From: Chromatiaceae bacterium
Lineage (GTDB): Bacteria; Pseudomonadota; Gammaproteobacteria; Chromatiales; Chromatiaceae
Reading direction: 5' to 3'
Assembly (NCBI GenBank): GCA_016714645.1
Contig: JADKCI010000001.1
Span: 682,001-746,000 of the forward strand
DNA length: 64,000 bases
Part shown: one piece after another, positions 57,804 to 64,000 of the stretch
Numbering within the stretch: the first letter of the stretch is position 1
Layout: every line of letters starts with the position of its first letter
The notes under the pieces: generated by a model
Told to the model about the DNA's origin: nothing
What the model saw: only the letters and a program-made list of their open reading frames with translations
The model's database searches: none
Program-made: the position numbers and the translations under genes

Positions 57804-58704
57804 ATGACCCTGTCCACTCTTGGAAGCCTGCGCGGGATTTTGGTGTTAATCCTCCTGGTATCCGCCCCCGCCTGGGGCCAGACGAAGATTCCCATCGGCC
57901 CTGAGTTGGAGCGGCTGTCCGCGGCCCATGATTTTACCGTGGTCGGCTTGGCGGTCACGGGCGAGGCCGTTGGCCGGGCCAGCACGGAGGACATTTATCC
58001 CCGTCTGCGCAAGCTGTTGGTGGATTTCGATCACATTATCGTGCAGGCCCCAGGGGGGGGGATTGAACGCGTCATCATCCTGGGAGAGAAGATGGCCTAT
58101 GTGCCACCTTCACCGCCGGTCACCGCTGGGGGGGGCCACCGGGACAGGCCACATCGAACTCAAGACTTCGCGTCGGGGGACCCAGCACGGGGTCCAGGTC
58201 TCCCTGGAGGGGGAGGGCGGTAAGCGGGTGTCGCGGGAGTTGTTGGTGGATACGGGGGCGGATTTCCTGGTCCTGCCCTCCTCTCTGCTGGGGGCCCTGG
58301 GAATCCCCGCCGATGGTCTGCGCCCCAGTGAGATGCAGACCGCCAATGGTAAAGTTCAGGCGCGTGTCGGCAGCCTACCCGCCATCTGGCTCGGTCAAAG
58401 CCGCATCGAAAATATCCGCGTCGCCTTTCTTGATGACGCCAAGCTCGGCAATAGCGGTCTCCTGGGCATGAGCGTACTGAGCCGCTATACCCTTACCATT
58501 GATGACAAGGCTGGGCGCCTGACCCTGGACCCCAAGGGGGGCGCCAAGCCGGGCCCGCCGGGAGAGGTAGTTGCCGAGGGGGCACCGGAAGGGGGGCAGG
58601 GTATGGAACCCGTGCCCGAAGCGGTAGTTTCGGCGCCGGAGCCACCCGTGGAGCCAACTCCCGATGGGACCCCCGAGGGCGGCCTTCAGGTTCCGGTCAG
58701 ATAG
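57804..58704 (+). pseudogene. retropepsin-like aspartic protease, frameshifted at a G8 tract
   Basis: The start (signal peptide GILVLILLVSAPAWGQ) is in the frame of 57804, and the protease part is in the next frame. Removing one G from the eight G's at 58128-58135 joins them into about 299 residues. The second half has the clan AA active site ELLVDTGADFLVLPSSLL and the typical GLLGMSVLSRYTLTIDD of periplasmic retropepsin-like proteins; the tail is Pro/Glu/Gly-rich. In the given sequence, translation from the ATG ends after 139 residues without the active site. A sequencing error, a real mutation or slippage at the tract are all possible. Confidence 0.75.
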
Positions 58705-58730
58705 GCTGACTAGCCTTCACAAATCCCACC

Positions 58731-59018
58731 TCAGCTCCCGTCCACCCACTGCTGCAGGGCGGTGATCAGGGTCTGAGCCTGGGCACGGCTGGAAATATTG
58801 AATTTGGACTGCTGCTGATATTGCCCGTTGCGCTTCTGATAGCGGCGGATGCTGTATTTCTCGGGGCCATAAGCCTCCTTGGCCCGGTCCCAATCCCGAT
58901 AGCGGAAGAGGATGGTGGTCCAGGCCCCCCGGGAGAGGATGGCCTTGTCAAGTTCCTGGACGGTCTCTATGCCTTCGTCCGTGTAGCTCACCGTCAATTC
59001 GTCGATGGTTTCCGCCAT
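58731..59018 (-). CDS. small conserved hypothetical protein
   Basis: 95 aa starting MAETIDELTVSYTDEG. It is rich in charged and aromatic residues (ILFRYRDWDRAKEAYGPEKYS, RRYQKRNGQYQQQSKFNIS), soluble, without signal peptide. The sequence looks like a widely conserved gammaproteobacterial protein of unknown function. The start at 59018 is chosen because upstream sequence is the remnant 3' end of an ankyrin gene, whose last codons overlap this start. Confidence 0.75.
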   Translation of the reverse strand: MAETIDELTVSYTDEGIETVQELDKAILSRGAWTTILFRYRDWDRAKEAYGPEKYSIRRYQKRNGQYQQQSKFNISSRAQAQTLITALQQWVDGS

Positions 59019-59134
59019 GGGTGGATCTCTAGGGTTCTTGATGCTGTTGATGGGCCGGCGACAAGCTTCGCGCCGAAGGAAGCCAGGAGGGCGGCGATGT
59101 CGCACCGGCGGCTGGCGTTGGCAAGGGGCCAGGG
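59016..59134 (-). pseudogene. remnant 3' end of an ankyrin-repeat gene
   Basis: On the minus strand this reads LANASRRCDIAALLASFGA, then AGPST...HPWRKP, closely matching LANASRRRDIAALLESFGA...APSIPEAAPWRAIP at the end of the ankyrin gene at 61380-62096. DNA identity over the best 88 nt (59047-59134 against 61415-61502) is roughly 85-90% by eye. The similarity stops abruptly at about 59135. One extra G (GGGGCC for GGGCC) breaks the frame at the boundary. Confidence 0.7.
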
Positions 59135-59199
59135 GAGATTCGCTAAATCTTATAGTAGGATTTCCCGTCTAAAAGGCGCAACTGTGGTTTTAACCCGAG

Positions 59200-59260
59200 A
59201 TCCCATGCGTGACATCACCCCACCAGTTGTTTAACTGATGAGTGTAGGGGGGCATGGGAT
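59200..59260. repeat. nested palindrome in the AT-rich block
   Basis: Outer arms ATCCCATGC (59200-59208) and GCATGGGAT (59252-59260) are perfect over 9 bp; the inner hairpin CAGTT/AACTG (59224-59237) has a GTTT loop. It lies about 65 nt inside the boundary of the duplicated ankyrin end. It could be a recombination or replication signal or an RNA structure. Confidence 0.45.
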
Positions 59261-59615
59261 TTGGTGCGATCGAGCGCATCGCTACCAAATTTCACCCGTT
59301 GATTGCGATGTATTTGATTGTAATTCCACCTACCCTGTTGCGACTACGATGATAGGTCATTGAAATCCTAATTTTTTCGACCCATTTGACCACAATATAA
59401 CTTTAGGTATTGGGCGGAATTATGACCGAGGCCGAGGGGATCTCCTGGCAAAAATCAAGAAGTTGGTTTTCATAGGGATGACCCCGGTGCACTTGGCCAT
59501 GATCATTCGAATGGTTTAACTCATTTTCAAAAGTAGCATTAACGCAGGAACATAAGATACCGGTGATTTTATTATATTCTAATTCATTAGATGCCCGCTA
59601 TCTTTCAACGACTGG

Positions 59616-59957
59616 GTGAGGGTTTGTGGCTTGGAGGATGAGTATGGGTTTCCAAGGTTTTCAGTGATCCATGATCGGAGGGTAGTAGAAAATTACAAAA
59701 TTGTGCTTGAAAACTTGCTAGCTAGTGCTAACATCCTGCACAGAGGGCAGGGAGTAAGCTGGTTTGCAGCCGACCGAGCAGCTAGATGTACGTGCCTATA
59801 TGTTTCGATTGTATACCTTAAACCGAATCTTTGGGATCGCCTGGATCTGATGCTGTTTAAGTGGAGTTTAAGCATTTTCGGGATCTGTGCGAGAATCACA
59901 ATTCAATCCATTGAGTTAGGCGCGGAACCTTTCAATGGGTTCATCCGAGATGCCTAG
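59616..59957 (+). CDS. doubtful 113-aa ORF
   Basis: No recognised domain. It contains many Cys, Ile and Arg residues (CTCLYVSIVYLKP, LMLFKWSLSIFGICARI), no SD is evident, and base composition is unlike the neighbouring genes. It may be a decayed gene or a chance frame. Confidence 0.2.
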   Translation: MRVCGLEDEYGFPRFSVIHDRRVVENYKIVLENLLASANILHRGQGVSWFAADRAARCTCLYVSIVYLKPNLWDRLDLMLFKWSLSIFGICARITIQSIELGAEPFNGFIRDA

Positions 59958-60050
59958 GTCACACCGGTTATGAGTGCAAAACTCGGCGGTTTGATCCCCA
60001 TGTGATCCTTTATCACGCCGCAGCTGCGTTGATCGGTTCGCGAGTTTGAG

Positions 60051-60068
60051 GCCCCGGCTTGCCGGGGC
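60051..60068 (+). promoter_or_regulatory. GC hairpin ahead of the trypsin-like gene
   Basis: GCCCCGGC and GCCGGGGC form a perfect 8-bp dyad with a 2-nt centre, 35 nt before the ATG at 60104. There is no T-run. It could be the remains of a terminator or a translation-controlling hairpin. Confidence 0.35.
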
Positions 60069-60103
60069 ATGGTCCTTTACTAAATCCATGCGGAGATTAT
60101 GAG

Positions 60104-61250
60104 ATGAAAACCATCAACTATCTACTCATCGCCGCGGTCTTGCCGGCGGTATCTGTGGGTATTCAGGCCGGTCCACAAGACCGATCCTTGACCGTTACAA
60201 AATCTGCTAGCCCGGCTCAACAGAGCGCCGCATCAAGCTTCTGGACGGCTGAGCGGATTGCCGCCGCGAAGCCTTTTCCCATGCCGGTGGATTACGGCTC
60301 AAATGATGTCGACATAGAGGCCATTCAAGCTGACGCCGAGGCGTTAGGACAACCTGGCATGACGCCTCCCGGTAGGGGGCAGACTAATCCGGGTGGGGCT
60401 GCCGAGATGTCCTTTACCGACGAGTTGCAGTCACTAACTGATGAAGCCGATGATGGCGATACCTCCAATCTCGAGGGCACCATGCAAGATGCTGGCATGG
60501 ATGTCACGTTTCAAGCCGGCGCATTGGGTACTCCAGCCGATTTAGAGGCGGGAACGACCCAAGTCTACACCTCCTATTTGGTCAACAATAAAGCCGCTCT
60601 CTGGAAGGTGTATCCCCATAAATGGGTGGGGCGGCTTTCTTTCAGCACTCCAAACGGAACAAGCTACTGCTCGGCGACGGTGATCAGTAACAACAATATC
60701 GTCACCGCGGCTCACTGTGTCTATGATACCACCAATAACCGCTTTTATTCGAATTGGGTCTTCTCTCCCGCATATCGGAATGGCACAAGCCCCTACGGGA
60801 CCTTCGGGTGGACTGCTTGTACAGTTCTCCCTGCTTGGACAGCCCTTTCGGGTAGTTACAGCATCAACACCTGGGCTCGCCATGACGTTGCTGTTTGTAG
60901 TATGGGTAATAATGCTTTGGGACAGACACTTAACCAAGTGGTTGGCTGGGCTGGGCGGTCGTGGAATCAGCCTTACGCCCAGTTGCACTTCAATAGTGGT
61001 TATCCGTGGAATGACTACCGGAACATTGCACTTGCGAACGCCGGCCAGTACCTGCGCAATTGTACCGCCGAAAGCTTTACTCAAACGACTGAAACTGCGC
61101 CTTCCCGCGTCGGCTGAGATCAAGGCCTTGGAACTCACCGGTTGGGTTAATAGTGTCAACTCTGGGCTCTTTATAAATACCCAGAACCTCTATGGGGCTA
61201 GATTTAACTCTTCCAACATCGTTCCACTATGCACTACTCGGGGTTGTTGA
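60104..61250 (+). pseudogene. exported trypsin-like protease missing the catalytic serine region
   Basis: Starts MKTINYLLIAAVLPAVSVG after GGAGATTATGAG, a signal peptide. A disordered acidic pro-region (about residues 40-150) is followed by trypsin-like core: SYCSATVISNNNIVTAAHC with the catalytic His, and WARHDVAVCSM with the catalytic Asp. The expected GxSGG segment is absent: after SFTQTTET the frame runs into a stop at 61117. The conserved C-terminus GWVNSVNSGLFINTQNLYG continues in another frame to 61250. About 43 nt of unrelated sequence at 61093-61132 replaces the serine region. Confidence 0.75.
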
Positions 61251-61296
61251 CCTGCATTGCTTTCTCCGTTTGCTGGATTTTGATTTAACCCCTCCG

Positions 61297-61322
61297 AGCC
61301 TGGCTGAAAAGCCAGGCTTTTT
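61297..61322 (+). terminator. intrinsic terminator after the trypsin-like gene
   Basis: AGCCTGGCT and AGCCAGGCT form a perfect 9-bp stem with a GAAA loop, followed by TTTTTC. It is a textbook Rho-independent terminator 47 nt after the trypsin-like reading frame. Confidence 0.88.
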
Positions 61323-61379
61323 CATGAAAAAACAGAGTTTTAATCCTCTGGCATGCGGGAAATTGGAAGAAACCCAAGG

Positions 61380-62096
61380 TTATGGAATGGCTCTCCAAGG
61401 GGCTGCTTCAGGTATTGATGGGGCCGGCAACGAACTCGCGCCGAAGGATTCCAGGAGGGCGGCAATGTCCCGCCGGCGGCTGGCGTTGGCAAGGGCCAGG
61501 GGCGTACGTCCCTGGGCATCGGTCAGGTTGACCTCGGCACCCAGGGTGATCAGGCGTTTGACTACCAGGATCTGGCCGCCGGTCACGGCATGATGCAGGG
61601 GTCGCCCCCCGGAGGCATCCGCGGCGTTGACGTCGGCCCCCTGGGCAACAATCAGGGCCAGGACATCGCGATCCGACACACCCTCTTCCACGAGTTGCGC
61701 TAGCAGGGCCTGAGTGTCCTCTTGACCGCCCCGTCGGAACAGGATGCGCGCGGTCTGGGTCTTGCCGGCCAGCAAGGCGGCTTGCAGCGGGGTGCGCTGG
61801 CTGGCGTCGCGGACATCCAGGGCGGCGCCATGCTCGAGGAGTTCCTCGACTACCACCAGGTGGCCGCGTCGGGCGGCCACATGCAGGGGATAATCCCCAT
61901 CAGCCCCCGCCTGGTTGATATTCGTTCCCCAGTAGAGGTGGCGCTTGATCTGGTCCAGGTCCCCGACGTGGATCGCCCGGTAAAGGTTGAGGGTGGGTTC
62001 GGGCGGTCGGTTGCAGGCCATGACCAGCACCGCCACCAGGCACAGGCAACAGAGGCTGGAAAAATTATTAGGGATCAGGGACGGCTGGGTGTTCAT
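61380..62096 (-). CDS. ankyrin-repeat lipoprotein
   Basis: 238 aa from MNTQPSLI. A hydrophobic signal ends in the lipobox LVMAC, so the mature protein probably begins with a lipidated Cys. About five ankyrin repeats follow (DGDYPLHVAARRGHLVVVEE, QRTPLQAALLAGKTQTARIL, GGRPLHHAVTGGQILVVKRL, QGRTPLALANASRRRDIAAL). Ankyrin repeats bind proteins; the partner is unknown. Its last about 120 nt are present again, diverged, at 59016-59134. Divergent from the small membrane protein. Confidence 0.88.
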   Translation of the reverse strand: MNTQPSLIPNNFSSLCCLCLVAVLVMACNRPPEPTLNLYRAIHVGDLDQIKRHLYWGTNINQAGADGDYPLHVAARRGHLVVVEELLEHGAALDVRDASQRTPLQAALLAGKTQTARILFRRGGQEDTQALLAQLVEEGVSDRDVLALIVAQGADVNAADASGGRPLHHAVTGGQILVVKRLITLGAEVNLTDAQGRTPLALANASRRRDIAALLESFGASSLPAPSIPEAAPWRAIP

Positions 62097-62170
62097 GGGG
62101 GAGGATCTTAAGCCCCTACCTTCCAGGCCCGCAACCGCGAACCTGACCAAATGTGCTACCTTTGCCCGCT

Positions 62171-62539
62171 ATGTTAAGCAAGATCTTCCTCGCCCTGGCG
62201 GTCATTCTCGGCATCTACTGGGCGATACGTACACGCCGGCGGGGCGGTGGGCCGCCTCCGGGTCCCCAATCCCCTCCTCAAGCCCCGCTGATCTCCCTGG
62301 CGAGAGTCCGGGCCTTGGCCTATGGCTTGCTGGTCGCCATGGTTAGCGGCAGCCTGCTATGGCTCTATTGGGGCTGGGAAGCGGGTCGCGGGGTGGTTTC
62401 GGTCCAGGTGATCAATGCCAATACCGGGGCTATCGTCATCTACCAGGCCCGCCGCGCGGATGTGGCGGGCCGCCATTTCACTACCCTGGATGGCCGCCGG
62501 GTCGTGCTGGCCGAGGTGGAGCGCCTGGTCCTAGAGTGA
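62171..62539 (+). CDS. small membrane protein, unknown function
   Basis: 122 aa with two TM helices: LSKIFLALAVILGIYWAI at the N-terminus and ALAYGLLVAMVSGSLLWLYWGW in the middle, separated by an Arg/Pro-rich loop. The C-terminal soluble domain contains VSVQVINANTGAIVIYQARR and LDGRRVVLAEVERL. It resembles conserved gammaproteobacterial inner-membrane proteins without known function. The ATG at 62171 places the first helix at the start. Confidence 0.7.
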   Translation: MLSKIFLALAVILGIYWAIRTRRRGGGPPPGPQSPPQAPLISLARVRALAYGLLVAMVSGSLLWLYWGWEAGRGVVSVQVINANTGAIVIYQARRADVAGRHFTTLDGRRVVLAEVERLVLE

Positions 62540-62566
62540 GAATAGCCCGCCATCCGCCGGGCGGCC

Positions 62567-63118
62567 TCAAGCCGGCGCCAGGGGTCCGAAGTTGAAGGCC
62601 AGCGACAGGCGCTGTTCCTGGCTCCGGTTCACCTCTACCCGGTGAGGTAGCGAGGGCGGGAAGAAGAGGAAATTCCCGGCCTTGGGCATCAGGCGCGTCG
62701 TCAGTTGCCCGTCCAACAGGACGAGTTCGCCCGATTGGTCGGGCACCTGGATGTAGTAGACGCCGGAGAGGAGTTCGTCGTTTTCGTCATGGTTATGGAT
62801 GCTGGTATCCTGCCCAGGCCCTTGGGCATTGAACCAGAAGCCCAGTCTCAGGGGCTTGTGGCCATAATTGAGGATGGCGCGGGCGCAGGACTCAGCATAG
62901 CCTAGCACGCGATCCAGTTCCGGGATGCGTTGACGTTCCAGATAGAGGTTCTCGAAGCGACCACCAAAAAAGTGGGTGCGAGACGAGAAGTCAGCCGCAT
63001 CCAGTGCTTGAAAGGCGGCCAGAATGCGGCGGTTGATGTCCTTGGATCCCGGCAACTGGCTCCCCTGGATGGGGGTGCTGGTCCAGAGTCTGGGTGATTT
63101 GGTTTGACTGGCGGTCAT
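62567..63118 (-). CDS. putative 2OG-Fe(II) oxygenase-type protein
   Basis: 183 aa resembling the 2OG-FeII_Oxy_5 family: SIHNHDENDELLSGVYYI supplies the His and Asp, and FPPSLPHRVEV the distal His; Arg in QEQRLSLAFNFGP could bind 2-oxoglutarate. Double-stranded beta-helix expected. The substrate is unknown; relatives occur near tetratricopeptide or sulfotransferase genes in other genomes, but not here. It is convergent with the small membrane protein with a 27-nt GC-rich gap. Confidence 0.75.
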   Translation of the reverse strand: MTASQTKSPRLWTSTPIQGSQLPGSKDINRRILAAFQALDAADFSSRTHFFGGRFENLYLERQRIPELDRVLGYAESCARAILNYGHKPLRLGFWFNAQGPGQDTSIHNHDENDELLSGVYYIQVPDQSGELVLLDGQLTTRLMPKAGNFLFFPPSLPHRVEVNRSQEQRLSLAFNFGPLAPA

Positions 63119-63315
63119 GGTGATTTTCTTTTAACCTCGGTGATCTCATTGCTAGGAGGCCAGAGCTCCCCTTAAGCCAGAATTTCGCGCGATTCGTCGC
63201 TATTAGGCCTTCATTTCGATCAAACATTGGCGACATGGGATTGTCAAGGTCCATCATATCCCCTATGTTGCTCACTTTGCCCACCAATAACCAACACTAC
63301 CTTTGAGAGGATTGC

Positions 63316-64000
63316 ATGGCTAAGTTCATCACTTCGCTACCAGGTGTCGGCGGGGCCACGGCCGCCATCCTGAACAAGCATGGCTTCCGAGTTATCGAGG
63401 ATATCGCCAACGCCAGCCCCGAGGCCTTGTCCGCCGTACCAGGTTTCCGAGCCAGCCGCGCGGCCCAGATTATAGCGGCCGCCCGGGCCACCCTGGCCGA
63501 AGAACAGGCTGTCAAGACTACCGAGGTCAGGAAGTCGCCGAGGGCTAAGTCTGTCGTTCATGCCGAGGCGTCCGAGGCCGAAATTTCAGGGGTTACCCCC
63601 CCCAAAGTCAAAGCCCCGAAGTCCCTTAAGCCTCCCAAGGACGAGGCACCCGTTTTCGTCGATGTAGAGGAGAAGCCTGCCAAGGTCGCCAAGATGATCG
63701 TGGACGAAATGCCCAAAGTGAAGACGCCCAAAGCCCCCAAAGCCCCCAAAGCCCCAAGGCCCCCAAGGCCCCCAAGGCCCCCAAGGCCCCCAAGGCCCCC
63801 AAGGCCCCCAAGGCCGAGACAGCAGCGCAGCCCCTGGAGGACGCGGTTAAGCCGGCCAAGCCCGAAAAGAAGACTCAGGATGACAAGATGATCGTGGACA
63901 AAATGCCCAAAGTGAAGACGCCTAGAGCCACCAAGGCCCCCAAAGCCGAGACAGCAACGCAGCCCTTGGAGGTCGCGGATAAGCCGGCAAAACCCGAAAA
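63316..64000 (+). CDS. helix-hairpin-helix protein with H1-like APK repeat tail; frameshifted, 3'-partial
   Basis: Residues 1-60 form two helix-hairpin-helix motifs (ITSLPGVGGATAAILNKHGF, LSAVPGFRASRAAQIIAAA), a DNA-binding fold. The rest is Lys/Ala/Pro-rich, like histone H1 tails. A 9-nt repeat encoding APK begins near 63729. One unit at 63751 has four C's instead of five, shifting the frame to PRP; the original frame resumes at 63759 and continues in frame to the window end as KAETAAQPLEDAVKPAKPEK and a second DKMIVDKMPKVKTPRATKAPK unit. Without repair, a 191-aa product ends at 63891. GAGAGG precedes the ATG. Confidence 0.7.

Larger units (their letters stand above)
59135..60103. other. AT-richer region with little coding signal
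   Basis: About 970 nt with clearly lower GC than the rest of the window. It holds the nested dyad at 59200-59260, one weak ORF (59616-59957), and the upstream region of the trypsin-like gene with a GC hairpin at 60051. GTGATCCTTTATCAC (60002-60016) is a 5-bp dyad. No transposase or integrase remnant was recognised. Confidence 0.6.

Noticed and set aside
60001..60017. CRP-like site TGTGATCCTTTATCACG upstream of the trypsin-like gene
   Set aside because: The spacer is 7 nt rather than the 6 nt of the CRP consensus and the right half is imperfect.
63729..63820. CRISPR-like or minisatellite array
   Set aside because: The repeat is a 9-nt coding repeat without spacers, part of the APK tail.

Overview
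This is a high-GC gammaproteobacterial chromosome segment. Gene content and order (rnpB next to the mra/dcw cluster, the lpxC-DUF721-M23-secA-argJ order, an AcnD/PrpF-type methylcitrate cluster) fit the order Chromatiales, perhaps a purple sulfur bacterium. That placement is an inference from gene order and protein style, not from a marker search. No tRNA, CRISPR array, transposase or integrase was seen.

Layout. (1) 1-5.8 kb: methylcitrate cycle for propionyl-CoA use, prpB (5' end outside the window)-prpC-acnD-prpF, followed by a good intrinsic terminator. (2) 5.9-7.4 kb, minus strand: a Bcr/CflA-type MFS exporter overlapping a small XRE regulator that carries an in-frame TGA at codon 10. (3) 7.5-14.9 kb: a type I restriction-modification operon in the order hsdR-hsdM-(small ORF)-Abi_2/HEPN-hsdS, followed by a 3'-truncated predicted nuclease gene that runs into a convergent gene. 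(4) 14.8-18.3 kb: a large exported protein with a lytic-transglycosylase-like N-terminus, divergent from two coupled genes of unknown function. (5) 18.6-27.0 kb: a MoxR/Bat operon (moxR, DUF58, DUF4381, two von Willebrand A proteins, batD), interrupted by non-coding spacers and one REP-like nested hairpin. (6) 27.1-27.5 kb: rnpB, the RNase P RNA. (7) 27.9-45.8 kb: a complete division and cell wall cluster, mraZ-rsmH-ftsL-ftsI-murE-murF-mraY-murD-ftsW-murG-murC-murB-ddlB-ftsQ-ftsA-ftsZ. It has a clear sigma-70 promoter and three MraZ boxes, and most genes overlap by 4 nt. (8) 46.2-52.9 kb: lpxC, a DUF721/DciA-like gene, an M23 peptidase, secA and argJ. (9) 53-56.7 kb, minus strand: hisB-hisA-hisI-hisE without hisH or hisF, then pip-dtd. 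(10) 56.9-64 kb: an accessory-like stretch with a phosphodiester glycosidase, a frameshifted retropepsin-like protease, a small conserved gene, about 2.3 kb of AT-richer DNA with a broken trypsin-like gene, an ankyrin lipoprotein, a small membrane protein, a 2OG-Fe(II) oxygenase-like protein and a helix-hairpin-helix protein with a histone-H1-like tail (frameshifted in its repeat, runs off the window).

Most notable observations: the MurE inside the cell wall cluster has lost several residues that are normally invariant in Mur ligases. The AT-rich block at 59.1-61.4 kb is bounded by two diverged copies of the 3' end of the ankyrin gene, as if an element had inserted there and rebuilt the gene end. 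Two tiny ORFs sit between operon genes with ATGA overlaps on both sides. An Abi-family gene is embedded between hsdM and hsdS. Several genes are broken by single events (XRE stop codon, G8 tract, loss of one C in a repeat, loss of the catalytic serine region).
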